A DNA stretch of 64,000 nt, taken from positions 186,001-250,000 of the forward strand of contig NZ_BMNS01000003.1 of assembly GCF_014646675.1 (NCBI RefSeq). Direction: 5' to 3'. Shown one piece after another: positions 1 through 7,668 of this stretch (the first letter of the stretch is position 1; each line of letters begins with the position of its first letter). A model generated the notes under the pieces. It ran no database searches, was not told the origin of the DNA, and saw only the letters and a list, made by a program, of their open reading frames with translations. This stretch comes from Lutibacter litoralis (GTDB lineage: Bacteria > Bacteroidota > Bacteroidia > Flavobacteriales > Flavobacteriaceae). A program made the position numbers and the translations under genes.

Positions 1-1434
1 ATTTAACGGAATATAAATATCGCCTTTGTTAAAAGTAATTTCTTTTGTTGAAGTTGAAACGGTAGTATTATAATGCAAATAATGACCTTCGTACGCAGAA
101 GTTCTTGTTTTATAGTTTTTAATGTGTTGCTCTTCAACAGTAATTATGGTATCTTTTTTAAAAACTGTGTATTCAATATTATTTTCAATTAATCTATTCA
201 TAACTTTCCACCAACCTTGATTTAAAATATAGGCTTTTGGAATTATAACTTCTTTAGCAACTTTAAACTGATTGTAATATTTAACAGTTTTAGTAAATGG
301 TTTTGTTTTATCGTAAAACAATCTTTTTCCGTTGGTTACTTTACTGTCAATTAAACTGCCTTCGTAACCTTTAAATTGTAATTCGGTAAAAGTATCTTTA
401 TCAACTTGATACGTTATGGGATACGATTTCTTTTCTAAAATATTGGCAACTGCAGTCTTACGTAATTCTTTAATTTTTGAACCATTTTTTATTGTGAAAT
501 CTATGGCGCTTTCCAATAAACTGTAAGTCTGTTCTACGCGTTGTTTATAGGATTTTAACATATGTGTTTCTACCATAAACCCTAAAGAATTGAAAAGAGT
601 TGTATATCCGGTAGAATATCTTGGAGAGTCAAAATACTGACTAAAACCAGCTTCTGGTGTTGATCCCCAAACATTAACATAAGGTGTAATAATAATGTCT
701 TTTTTAAGTAAATCGGCTTCAATCTCTGGTCTCATATTGTTTTCAATAAAAGCACCTAAATCGTTTCCTAGTTTGTTATGTTGTGTAAATAAATGTGTAA
801 TTGCATATTGATAATCTGCTCCGTTACTTACGTGATTGTCAATAAAAACATCGGGATTTACCAAATGAAAAATTTCAGCAAATGCACGTGCATTTTTTGT
901 GTCCGCTTTTATAAAATCTCTATTTAAATCAAAGTTTCTTGAATTTCCTCTAAACCCGTATTCTATTGGTCCGTTTTGATTTGCTCTGGAATAACTATTT
1001 CTATTTAATGCTCCACCAATATTATAAATAGGAATAAAAGCCAAAATAATAGTTTCTAATTCCTTTATTTTATTTTTATCTTGAACAATATCTCTTAATA
1101 ATAACATTGAAGCATCTACACCATCAGATTCACCAGGATGAATGGCGTTATTTATTAGAATTGCATTTTTTGAGGTCTCTTTAATTTTATTAAAATCAAA
1201 TGAAGTGTCGCTATTAAAAATAACTAAATGAAGCGGGTATCCACTATCTGTTACACCAATTTCTTGTATTGAGATTTCTGGAAATTCAGCGGCTAATTGT
1301 TTAAAATAAACAATAGTTTCAGCATAAGTTGTGGTTTCTAGACCTTCAGATTTTTCAAACTTAGTAGTAAAATCAACAGTGCTTTTATTACAAGAAATAG
1401 TAACAACTAAAAGTAATAGAATTATTTTCTTCAT
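1..1434 (-). CDS. M14-family zinc carboxypeptidase lipoprotein (3' end cut by window)
   Basis: My translation from the ATG at 1434 stays open for 478 codons to the window edge, so the C-terminus is missing. The N-terminus is a lipoprotein signal with a TISC lipobox (Cys15), so the protein is probably anchored in an envelope membrane. The sequence HPGES at residues 99-103 supplies the HxxE zinc ligands of M14 carboxypeptidases, followed by a PIYNIGG stretch, an NRDF segment and a DNHVSNG segment that fits the third zinc ligand. The substrate is unknown; this branch of M14 peptidases is common in secreted proteins of Flavobacteriaceae. The stop of coaD lies just 7 bases upstream of this start, so the gene is probably the last of a ddl-coaD-peptidase transcript. 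Confidence 0.85.
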   Translation of the reverse strand, partial: MKKIILLLLVVTISCNKSTVDFTTKFEKSEGLETTTYAETIVYFKQLAAEFPEISIQEIGVTDSGYPLHLVIFNSDTSFDFNKIKETSKNAILINNAIHPGESDGVDASMLLLRDIVQDKNKIKELETIILAFIPIYNIGGALNRNSYSRANQNGPIEYGFRGNSRNFDLNRDFIKADTKNARAFAEIFHLVNPDVFIDNHVSNGADYQYAITHLFTQHNKLGNDLGAFIENNMRPEIEADLLKKDIIITPYVNVWGSTPEAGFSQYFDSPRYSTGYTTLFNSLGFMVETHMLKSYKQRVEQTYSLLESAIDFTIKNGSKIKELRKTAVANILEKKSYPITYQVDKDTFTELQFKGYEGSLIDSKVTNGKRLFYDKTKPFTKTVKYYNQFKVAKEVIIPKAYILNQGWWKVMNRLIENNIEYTVFKKDTIITVEEQHIKNYKTRTSAYEGHYLHYNTTVSTSTKEITFNKGDIYIPLN

Positions 1435-1441
1435 GAAAAAT

Positions 1442-1897
1442 CTACTTTTTGTAAACACTTTTTGGAACAAAACCTGTAATGTCACCACCATGTCTGAAAA
1501 CATCTCTAACAATACTTGAACTTATAAAAGCAGTGTCTGAGGAAGTTAATAAGAATACAGTTTCTATATTAGAAAGTTTTCTATTGGTTTGTGCAATGGC
1601 TTTTTCAAATTCAAAATCTGCTGGATTCCGTAAACCTCTTAAAATAAAATCGACATTTATTTTCTGACAAAAATCTGTTGTTAAGCCAGAATAGGTTTCT
1701 ACCGTTATTTTAGGTTCGTTTTTGTAGTTTTCTTTTATAAATTGTATACGCTCTTCTAAAGAAAACATATAGCTTTTATCGGCGTTTACTCCAATTGCAA
1801 TCACAATTTTATCAAATAAAGGCAAAGCTCTGTTAATAATATCTACATGACCTAATGTAATTGGATCAAATGATCCTGGAAAAATTGCTTTTCGCAT
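1442..1897 (-). CDS. coaD: pantetheine-phosphate adenylyltransferase
   Basis: This 151-residue protein catalyses the fourth step of coenzyme A synthesis, joining ATP and 4'-phosphopantetheine to give dephospho-CoA in the cytoplasm. The nucleotidyltransferase signature is intact: GSFDPITLGH at residues 8-17 (the TxGH motif) and the ISSSIVR motif near residue 126, with the RGLRN substrate loop between. Length is normal for CoaD (about 150-165). It starts 2 bases after the ddl stop codon, which implies co-transcription. CoaBC, which acts two steps earlier in the same pathway, is at 26153. Confidence 0.97.
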   Translation of the reverse strand: MRKAIFPGSFDPITLGHVDIINRALPLFDKIVIAIGVNADKSYMFSLEERIQFIKENYKNEPKITVETYSGLTTDFCQKINVDFILRGLRNPADFEFEKAIAQTNRKLSNIETVFLLTSSDTAFISSSIVRDVFRHGGDITGFVPKSVYKK

Positions 1898-1899
1898 AA

Positions 1900-2877
1900 T
1901 TAGTTTTTTAAAGCCATTTCTATGGCATTATCAAAAAGTTGTTGTAAGCTGATTTTAGCTTCGGCTGCTTGCTGAGGTATTATACTTTCCGCAGTTAAAC
2001 CGGGAACGGTATTCATTTCTAAAAAATGCGGTTCGCCGTTTACTATAATAAACTCGGAACGTGTAAAACCGCTCATATTTAGTGATCTATATACTTTTAT
2101 AGCCGTTTTTTCTAATTTTTTATGAATTTCATCTGAAATACGTGCTGGTGTGATTTCTTCAGATTTTCCTAAATACTTGGCTTCATAATCAAAAAAGTCG
2201 TTTTTGGTTACAATTTCCGTCATTGGTAACACTTTAATTTCATTGTTATAATTTAAAACGCCAATGGTAATTTCAGAACCATCTAAAAATGCTTCAATTA
2301 AAATTTGAGCATCTTCTTTGTATGCTTTTTCAATAGCGGGAATCATTTCTTCTTTGGTTTTAACCTTTGAAATTCCAAAACTAGAACCAGCATTATTAGG
2401 TTTTACAAAACAAGGTAAACCAACTTTTTTTACAATTGCATCAACCTTAATTTCATCACCTTTATCTAGATAATACGAAGTTGCTGTTTTTATACCATAC
2501 GGTTTTACTACGCTTAAACAATCTCGTTTGTTAAAAGTTAATGCCATTTGATAAAAAGGAGCAGAGGTGTGTTTAATTTCGAGCAGTTCTAAATAAGCCA
2601 GAATGGTTCCGTTTTCGCCTGGATTTCCGTGAATTGCATTAAAAACACAATCGAATGTAATTTTTTCGTCTTTAATTTCTGCTGAGAAATCGTGTTTATT
2701 TATGGGATACTCTTGGTTATTATCATCAACCAATACCCATTTATTTTTTAAAATATGAACTTTATAAGTATTGTATTTTTCTTTGGAAAGATGTTGGTAA
2801 ACAACTGCCCCACTTTTTAGGGAAATTTCAACCTCAGAGGAGTAACCACCCATAATAATGGCAATATTTTTCTTCAT
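1900..2877 (-). CDS. ddl: D-alanine--D-alanine ligase
   Basis: This 325-residue ATP-grasp enzyme makes the D-Ala-D-Ala dipeptide that ends the peptidoglycan stem peptide. The N-terminal MGGYSSEVEISL segment matches the Ddl signature. The ATP-grasp core shows KPNNAGSSFGI near residues 160-170, and the C-terminal EMNTVPGLT near residue 290 provides Mg-binding Glu/Asn residues. Length is normal. A -7 type promoter element lies at 2900-2907. It is first in a minus-strand operon with coaD and the M14 peptidase, and it is divergent from the PASTA/RluD genes, an arrangement that groups cell-wall and translation functions. Confidence 0.97.
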   Translation of the reverse strand: MKKNIAIIMGGYSSEVEISLKSGAVVYQHLSKEKYNTYKVHILKNKWVLVDDNNQEYPINKHDFSAEIKDEKITFDCVFNAIHGNPGENGTILAYLELLEIKHTSAPFYQMALTFNKRDCLSVVKPYGIKTATSYYLDKGDEIKVDAIVKKVGLPCFVKPNNAGSSFGISKVKTKEEMIPAIEKAYKEDAQILIEAFLDGSEITIGVLNYNNEIKVLPMTEIVTKNDFFDYEAKYLGKSEEITPARISDEIHKKLEKTAIKVYRSLNMSGFTRSEFIIVNGEPHFLEMNTVPGLTAESIIPQQAAEAKISLQQLFDNAIEMALKN

Positions 2878-2899
2878 TTTTAGTTATATTCAATAAATA

Positions 2900-2907
2900 C
2901 AAACTTA
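2900..2907 (-). promoter_or_regulatory. -7 promoter element upstream of ddl
   Basis: On the minus strand this reads TAAGTTTG, a full match to the Bacteroidota -7 consensus TAnnTTTG. It lies 22 bases upstream of the ddl start. No TTG is present at the expected -33 distance, so only the -7 half is supported. Confidence 0.5.
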
Positions 2908-3045
2908 CATAATAATATTTGAAAGTTTTATTTTAAATTTAAAAGGAATTTAGGTTTTAAGAGTCAAACTGAGAACATTTTAGGCTTTTTTGAGGGAAGT
3001 AGTATTACTTAAAAAAAATTAAACAGATAAACAATTCAAAAAAAG

Positions 3046-3053
3046 TATCTTTG
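3046..3053 (+). promoter_or_regulatory. -7 promoter element upstream of PASTA protein gene
   Basis: The sequence TATCTTTG matches TAnnTTTG and is followed by C, as is common. It gives a leader of roughly 13-15 bases before the ATG at 3073. A TTG at -33 is absent. Confidence 0.5.
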
Positions 3054-3072
3054 CAAAATTAAAATATAAAAA

Positions 3073-3651
3073 ATGAGTCTAATTCAATTTATAAAGTCCA
3101 AAATATTTTTAAAACAAGTTATTATCGCTTTTGTTGGTTTGGTAGTGTTTGTTTTTGTGGTTATGAAATGGTTAAATATTTCTACAAATCACGATCAGAA
3201 AATTGAAGTTCCGAATTTGGAAAAAATGAGTTTAAGTGAAGTTGAAAAAACGTTGAAAGAGTTAGATTTAAAACTTTTTGTAATAGATTCAGCAAGTTAC
3301 AATCCAGAATATCCTAAAAAATCTGTCATAGATCAAGACCCAGGGCCAGGTGAATTTGTAAAAGAAAATAGAAAAATATACCTTACATTAAATCCTACTG
3401 GATATAGAAATATTGAAGTTCCAAATGTTTTTGGGAAATCAAAAAGGCAAGTTACGTCGCAACTTAGTTCAATTGGTTTTAAAATTAGTGCCAATCCTAT
3501 TTATGTTTCAGACATTGCAAAAGATGTTGTAAGAGGATTAAAATTTAATGGTAAAGATTTAAAAGCAGGTGATAAAATTCCGAAAAACTCTATCATTACG
3601 TTAAAGTTAGGTGATGGGGAAGGAACAGGAAGATATACAGAAGGAAAGTAA
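3073..3651 (+). CDS. membrane-anchored PASTA-domain protein
   Basis: This 192-residue protein has a short cytoplasmic N-terminus, one membrane helix at about residues 14-34 and then two PASTA repeats (about 43-108 and 113-180), each beginning with the typical VPN(L/V) strand. PASTA domains bind peptidoglycan or muropeptides in other families. Here there is no kinase or transpeptidase domain attached, so the protein is a stand-alone wall-binding or scaffold protein facing the periplasm. The stop codon overlaps the start of the downstream RluD-type gene by one base (TAATG), indicating translational coupling. It is divergent from ddl. The exact role is unknown. Confidence 0.9.
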   Translation: MSLIQFIKSKIFLKQVIIAFVGLVVFVFVVMKWLNISTNHDQKIEVPNLEKMSLSEVEKTLKELDLKLFVIDSASYNPEYPKKSVIDQDPGPGEFVKENRKIYLTLNPTGYRNIEVPNVFGKSKRQVTSQLSSIGFKISANPIYVSDIAKDVVRGLKFNGKDLKAGDKIPKNSIITLKLGDGEGTGRYTEGK

Positions 3652-4682
3652 TGAGTGTAGAAGAAATTAACACAGACAACGAAGAATTTTACGAGCATTT
3701 TAGATATGTTGCTCACGTGGGGCAAGAACCTTTACGTGTAGATAAATTCTTAATGAATTTTATCGAAAATGCAACACGAAATAAAATTCAACAAGCTGCA
3801 AAAGCAGGAAATGTTTTGGTAAATGATGTTGCCGTAAAATCTAATTACAAAGTAAAACCAAACGATGTTGTACGAGTTGTATTGTCGCATCCGCCTCATG
3901 AAAACCTATTGGTTGCTGAAGATATTGCGTTAGATGTTTTATTTGAAGATGACCAAGTTATGGTTGTAAATAAGCCTGCAGGAATGGTGGTACATCCAGG
4001 TCATGGAAATTATAGCGGAACGTTGGTGAACGCATTAATTTATCATATAGAAAATTTACCAACCAACTCAAACGAACGTCCAGGATTGGTGCATAGAATA
4101 GATAAAGACACCAGTGGTTTGTTAGTTGTTGCAAAAACTGAATTTGCAATGGCACATTTATCAAAACAATTTTACGACAGAACTACCGAGCGTTTATATT
4201 ATGCCTTAGTTTGGGGAAATGTTGAAGAAGATGAAGGAACTATTGAAGGAAATATTGGAAGAAGTTTAAAAAACAGATTACAAATGAGTGTTTTTCCTGA
4301 AGGTGATTTTGGAAAACATGCAGTAACGCATTTTAAAGTAATTGAACGTTTTAGCTATGTTACATTGGTTCAGTGTAAGTTAGAAACGGGTAGAACGCAT
4401 CAAATTAGAGCACACTTTAAGCATATTGGTCATACACTTTTTAACGACGAACGTTATGGAGGAGATGCCATTTTAAAGGGAACAACATTTACTAAATACA
4501 AACAGTTTGTAGAAAATTGTTTTAAGGTATTGCCGCGCCAAGCTTTACACGCTAAAACTTTAGGTTTTGAACACCCAACAACCAAAGAATTTTTACGTTT
4601 TAATTCTGAAATTCCACAAGATATTTTAGAGTGTTTAGAGAAATGGAGAACCTATACTATGAACCAGAAGGAAGAACATTAA
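3651..4682 (+). CDS. RluA/RluD-family 23S rRNA pseudouridine synthase
   Basis: This 343-residue protein has an N-terminal S4 RNA-binding domain (about residues 25-85) followed by the RluA catalytic domain. The active-site motif HRIDKDTSG is at residues 148-156, with the catalytic aspartate at 151. Downstream GRTHQIR (about 245-251) is also diagnostic. By family it converts uridines in large-subunit rRNA, most likely the RluD sites, but position specificity cannot be read from sequence. It overlaps the PASTA gene stop by one base and precedes a DUF2721 gene by 10 bases, so the three form an operon. Confidence 0.93.
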   Translation: MSVEEINTDNEEFYEHFRYVAHVGQEPLRVDKFLMNFIENATRNKIQQAAKAGNVLVNDVAVKSNYKVKPNDVVRVVLSHPPHENLLVAEDIALDVLFEDDQVMVVNKPAGMVVHPGHGNYSGTLVNALIYHIENLPTNSNERPGLVHRIDKDTSGLLVVAKTEFAMAHLSKQFYDRTTERLYYALVWGNVEEDEGTIEGNIGRSLKNRLQMSVFPEGDFGKHAVTHFKVIERFSYVTLVQCKLETGRTHQIRAHFKHIGHTLFNDERYGGDAILKGTTFTKYKQFVENCFKVLPRQALHAKTLGFEHPTTKEFLRFNSEIPQDILECLEKWRTYTMNQKEEH

Positions 4683-4692
4683 AAAAATATTT

Positions 4693-5097
4693 ATGGAAGC
4701 ACTTACGCTAACAACACCAGCGCTTTTATTTTCGGCAATATCATTAATAATGCTTGCTTATACCAATAGGTTTTTAGCTTATGCTGCTGTAATAAGAAAT
4801 TTACATGCTGTTTACCAAGAAAACAAAGACAAATCTTTAATTCATCAAATTAAAAATCTTAAGTTAAGAATAAATCTTACACGTTGGATGCAGATTTTTG
4901 GAATATCAAGTCTGCTATTATGCGTATTAACAATGTTTCTTATTTATATACATCAGCAAATGATTGCAGTTTGGGTATTTGGAACTGCATTGATATTGTT
5001 AATCATATCTTTAATTCTTTTAATAAAAGAAATTCAAATTTCGGCTCAAGCACTTAATGTTCATATTAGTGATATTGAAAAACATTTAAATAAATAG
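4693..5097 (+). CDS. DUF2721 family membrane protein
   Basis: This 134-residue protein has three predicted membrane helices: residues about 7-32, 72-95 and 100-122. A basic, hydrophilic stretch (about 35-65) separates the first two. The pattern matches the DUF2721 family, whose function is not known. It is the last gene of the PASTA-RluD operon, 10 bases after the previous stop, and is followed by a strong bidirectional terminator. Confidence 0.8.
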   Translation: MEALTLTTPALLFSAISLIMLAYTNRFLAYAAVIRNLHAVYQENKDKSLIHQIKNLKLRINLTRWMQIFGISSLLLCVLTMFLIYIHQQMIAVWVFGTALILLIISLILLIKEIQISAQALNVHISDIEKHLNK

Positions 5098-5122
5098 CTA
5101 AACGGTCTTACATTCTAAACAT

Positions 5123-5158
5123 AAAAAAAGCGCAAACCAATTGATTTGCGCTTTTTTT
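5123..5158. terminator. bidirectional rho-independent terminator
   Basis: A perfect inverted repeat of AGCGCAAA and TTTGCGCT, extended by an A-tract and a T-tract, surrounds an 8-base loop. It lies between convergent genes ending at 5097 and 5183 and can serve both. Confidence 0.85.
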
Positions 5159-5182
5159 ACTATTTTTAATTTTAAATATTTA

Positions 5183-5761
5183 TTAAAATTCCAGATCGGC
5201 AACTAAATCAAATTCATCATAAATTGCCTTGTCTTTTAAATCATCAAAGAAACTTGTAGAACCATATCTAACATCAAACTTAGTTCTATCTATTTTTAAA
5301 GAAGCATTTGCTTTATTTCCATAAACTGAAAGATTAAATAGAACAGTTTCAGTTTTTCCTTTAATAGTTAAATCTCCCTTTACCTCGTATGAGTTTTTAC
5401 TAGTAGCTTTTACTTTGGTAAAAATTAAAGTTGCTGTTGGAAATTTTTCAACTCCAAAGAAATCATCTGATTTTAAATGACCTTCTAGTTTTCCTTTATA
5501 TTCACCTTCTAAATCTGTAGAAATAATAGTAGACATGTCTATAACAAATGCTCCGCCAGTCAATTTATCTTCGTTAAATTCTAAGTTTCCAGATTTTATG
5601 GAAATAAGACCTTCATGAGACCCAGTAACTTTATAACCTTTCCATACTATTTTACTGTTTTCTACTTTTATTTCTTTTTTAACTTCATTTATTGTTTTAA
5701 AAGAAAATGCTATAAGAGCTACTATTACAACTGCAGCAATGTTTTTAATTGAATTTTTCAT
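5183..5761 (-). CDS. YceI family periplasmic lipid-binding protein
   Basis: This 192-residue protein starts with a signal peptide (about residues 1-20) and continues as a YceI-type lipocalin-like barrel. Recognisable elements include NSKIVWKGYK near residue 35, the GHLKSDDFF segment near 93, and the closing KFDVRYGS strand near 160. YceI proteins bind long isoprenoid chains such as polyprenyl groups in the periplasm; the ligand here is not predictable. It is monocistronic, ending at a shared terminator. A 13-base palindrome (5806-5818) lies upstream and could be an operator. Confidence 0.9.
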   Translation of the reverse strand: MKNSIKNIAAVVIVALIAFSFKTINEVKKEIKVENSKIVWKGYKVTGSHEGLISIKSGNLEFNEDKLTGGAFVIDMSTIISTDLEGEYKGKLEGHLKSDDFFGVEKFPTATLIFTKVKATSKNSYEVKGDLTIKGKTETVLFNLSVYGNKANASLKIDRTKFDVRYGSTSFFDDLKDKAIYDEFDLVADLEF

Positions 5762-5805
5762 TGTTATTATTTTTAGTTTAAAATATTATGGTGCAAATAT
5801 CCAAA

Positions 5806-5818
5806 ATAGTTAAACTAT
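5806..5818. promoter_or_regulatory. palindrome upstream of yceI-family gene
   Basis: ATAGTT-A-AACTAT is a perfect 6+6 palindrome about 45 bases upstream of the YceI start and 46 bases past the Crp/Fnr-family gene stop. Its position suits an operator, but AT-rich palindromes arise easily by chance. Confidence 0.3.
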
Positions 5819-5863
5819 AGAAAATGAAGTAGATTATGAAATGAAGTTAATCTAGATTAACTT

Positions 5864-6448
5864 TTATTGATTTTGAATAAGTTGGCTCTTAATTTTACTT
5901 AAAAACTCTTTGGTAATACCTAAATAAGAAGCAATCATATATTGTGGAACACGCTGTTCAATTTTTGGATATGTATTTCTGAAAATTTGGTAACGTTCTT
6001 TAGCTGTAAGACTAAAATTTCTAACAATTCTTTTTTGTGAAGCTACAAAAGCACGTTCTACAATTTTTCTAAAAAGTCGTTCGAGTTTAGGAATCTCTAT
6101 ATATAATTCTTCAAGATTATTGAAGGTAAATTGAAAGAGTTGCGTATTCTCTAAACACTGTACATTAAAGTCGGCAGGTTTTTGAGTCATAAAACTTCCT
6201 AAATCCGATGTCCACCAATCTTCAATGGAGAACACTACAATATGTTCTTGACCTTCAGTATCTACATAAAATGTTTTTGTACTTCCAGATACAATAAAAT
6301 TGATACTTTTACAAACATCTCCTTGTTGCACTATGTATTGATCTTTTAGATAATTTCTATAAATTAATTTAGAAAATAATATAGTTTCCTCTTCAACAGT
6401 TAAGTTGATATAGTTATGTATGTAATCTAATAAAGGTTTTTTATTCAT
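5864..6448 (-). CDS. Crp/Fnr family transcriptional regulator
   Basis: This 194-residue protein has a cyclic-nucleotide-binding-like beta barrel (about residues 25-120) and a C-terminal helix-turn-helix (MIASYLGITKEFLSKIKS, about 170-187). No FNR-type cysteine cluster is visible in the N-terminus, so it is unlikely to carry an iron-sulfur cluster. The effector is unknown; this group in Bacteroidota is usually annotated simply as Crp/Fnr. It is immediately upstream of yceI on the same strand with a 102-base gap, so it may or may not regulate it. A copy of the three-copy intergenic element lies 63 bases upstream of its start. Confidence 0.92.
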   Translation of the reverse strand: MNKKPLLDYIHNYINLTVEEETILFSKLIYRNYLKDQYIVQQGDVCKSINFIVSGSTKTFYVDTEGQEHIVVFSIEDWWTSDLGSFMTQKPADFNVQCLENTQLFQFTFNNLEELYIEIPKLERLFRKIVERAFVASQKRIVRNFSLTAKERYQIFRNTYPKIEQRVPQYMIASYLGITKEFLSKIKSQLIQNQ

Positions 6449-6465
6449 TGATCTATTTGTTCTCT

Positions 6466-6516
6466 GCCTAACAGTTACATAAAATTAATATAATTAAATG
6501 AACTTGGTTGTTAGGC
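6466..6516. repeat. 51-base inverted repeat with attC-like arms
   Basis: GCCTAACA at 6466-6473 and TGTTAGGC at 6509-6516 are exact reverse complements separated by 35 AT-rich bases. The outer 7 bases fit the integron R''/R' consensus (RYYYAAC and GTTRRRY). The right arm runs into copy 1 of the three-copy element. No integrase gene is in the window, so the attC reading is only a possibility. Confidence 0.45.
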
Positions 6517-6558
6517 GAATTTCAACTTTCTTAAGTTAAGAAACAAACTAAATTATAT
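6511..6558 (-). repeat. three-copy intergenic element, copy 1
   Basis: About 48 bases conserved with 8901-8948 and 9899-9945. The core is a near-palindrome TTTCTTA-n3-TAAGAAA followed (minus strand) by GTTGAAATTCGCC. It lies 63 bases upstream of the start of the Crp/Fnr-family gene. Confidence 0.75.
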
Positions 6559-6658
6559 AGCAATTTATAGGGTTTTTATGAGTATCTAGCTTCGCATTTC
6601 TTATTTCTTTACACCATTTATTCTACTTAAAATATAAGAATTTAATTCAAATATGCGA

Positions 6659-6672
6659 ATGTCAATATGACA
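6659..6672 (-). promoter_or_regulatory. heat-shock candidate motif A upstream of hsp20
   Basis: The minus strand reads TGTCATATTGACAT, matching the dnaK-upstream TGACATATTGACAT (18003-18016) at 13 of 14 positions. On the plus strand the same bases form the palindrome TGTCA-ATA-TGACA. It is about 180 bases upstream of hsp20. Confidence 0.5.
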
Positions 6673-6687
6673 TTTATTTAAATGAAA

Positions 6688-6699
6688 AAATGACAATAA
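6688..6699 (+). promoter_or_regulatory. heat-shock candidate motif B upstream of hsp20
   Basis: AAATGACAATAA is identical to the 12-mer at 17968-17979 upstream of dnaK. It lies 15 bases downstream of motif A. Together they suggest a common regulator for the two chaperone genes. Confidence 0.5.
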
Positions 6700-6850
6700 T
6701 TCTGAAAAAATGAATAAAAAACTCGTGATTTAAATAAAATATATAGTAAAAATACGATATGTTTATTTTGGTATTTTATTTGTAAATATAGTATCGAAAT
6801 CAAAAAAGATTTCAAATTTGAAATAATGTTTAATTTAAAATCATGTAATT

Positions 6851-7327
6851 ATGAGCAATTTAGTTAATGTTCCTAAAAGCGGAAGTTTAGCAAACACAAA
6901 TTCAAATGCAAACTTCTCAAATCTGTCTAATTTGTTAGATGATATTTTCAACAGAGACCTACCTTCTGTATTTGCATCAAATTTTAATACAGGCATTACA
7001 TTACCAAAAGTAAATATTAAAGAAACTGCAGATGCTTTTATAGTAGAAATGGCTGTTCCAGGTTTAAAGAAATCAGATTTTCATCTAAACCTAGATAATA
7101 AATTATTGTCAATTTCTACTGAAACGAAGAAAGAAAATAAACACGAAGATGAAAATTATACACGTAGAGAGTTTGGTTATTCCTCGTTTAAAAGAACCTT
7201 TACTTTACCTGAAAGTGTAGATGAGGAAAAAATTAAAGCAAGCTATGAGGATGGCATTTTAAATATTACTTTACCTAAAAAAGAAGAGGCAAAGCAAAAA
7301 CCTGCCAGAAGCATTAAAATTTTATAA
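6851..7327 (+). CDS. Hsp20/alpha-crystallin family small heat-shock protein
   Basis: This 158-residue ATP-independent holdase binds unfolding proteins in the cytoplasm and passes them to DnaK-type chaperones. It has a flexible Asn/Ser-rich N-terminus (1-45), an alpha-crystallin domain (about 50-142) containing the AVPGLKKSDF and DGILNITLPKK signatures, and a C-terminal IKI (IxI) motif used in oligomer assembly. Length is typical. It is monocistronic and followed by a terminator. Two motifs shared with the dnaK upstream region lie about 150-190 bases before its start, which suggests co-regulation by heat or proteotoxic stress. Confidence 0.95.
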   Translation: MSNLVNVPKSGSLANTNSNANFSNLSNLLDDIFNRDLPSVFASNFNTGITLPKVNIKETADAFIVEMAVPGLKKSDFHLNLDNKLLSISTETKKENKHEDENYTRREFGYSSFKRTFTLPESVDEEKIKASYEDGILNITLPKKEEAKQKPARSIKIL

Positions 7328-7345
7328 CTAATTTTTTAACTTGAG

Positions 7346-7373
7346 AATAAGGCAGGTTTTTCTGCCTTATTTT
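7346..7373 (+). terminator. rho-independent terminator of hsp20
   Basis: AATAAGGCAG and CTGCCTTATT form a perfect 10-base stem around a 6-base T-rich loop, 18 bases past the hsp20 stop and followed by a short T run. Confidence 0.8.
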
Positions 7374-7424
7374 CAAAAATAAGTTTTTAATATTTTTTTA
7401 AATATTTAATATGATAAAACAATG

Positions 7425-7665
7425 AAACGAAAAAATCTGATATAAAACAAAGTGAAGAAAATGTAGTTAAACAACCAGAAGAAGCTTGGAAAGTTAAAAA
7501 AGAATTTAATTAAATATGACAGTATTTACTCTTGGTCTTCTAAGGGAAGGTTAGATAAATTTTCTTCTTTAGATAGAGATAGCTTAATGCAATTGTTTTA
7601 TTCAGTGTAGTTGTTTTCATATTAGCATTTTTCCCTTTATTACGCATAGGAAATTTTACCAATCG
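7425..7665 (+). pseudogene. decayed small coiled-coil/membrane protein gene
   Basis: Three consecutive plus-strand segments read like protein but sit in different frames and lack a start. The first encodes a charged stretch containing KQPEEAWKVKKEF, then a stop. The second encodes YDSIYSWSSKGRLDKF and SSLDRDSLMQLFY, then a stop. The third, one base shifted, encodes a hydrophobic segment SVVVVFILAFFPLLRI followed by GNFTNR. Joined, they would form a small amphipathic protein with one membrane helix. At least two frame disruptions are needed, so this looks like a decaying gene. The family is not recognised. Confidence 0.35.
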
Positions 7666-7668
7666 TAT

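Larger units (their letters stand above)
6449..6850. other. 402-base divergent intergenic region (Crp/Fnr gene and hsp20)
   Basis: This gap holds an inverted repeat (6466-6516), copy 1 of the three-copy element (6511-6558), and two short motifs shared with the dnaK upstream region (6659-6672 and 6688-6699). The remaining DNA is very AT-rich. No short ORF with a convincing start was seen, and no full TTG/TAnnTTTG promoter for hsp20 could be placed. Confidence 0.8.
7328..7668. other. 341-base intergenic region downstream of hsp20
   Basis: The stretch holds the hsp20 terminator (7346-7373) and remnants of a small membrane-protein gene (7425-7665). Nothing else supportable was seen. Confidence 0.7.

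Noticed and set aside
1331-1667. Plus-strand short frames over coaD and the M14 peptidase
   Set aside because: Both are antisense shadows of well-supported minus-strand genes.
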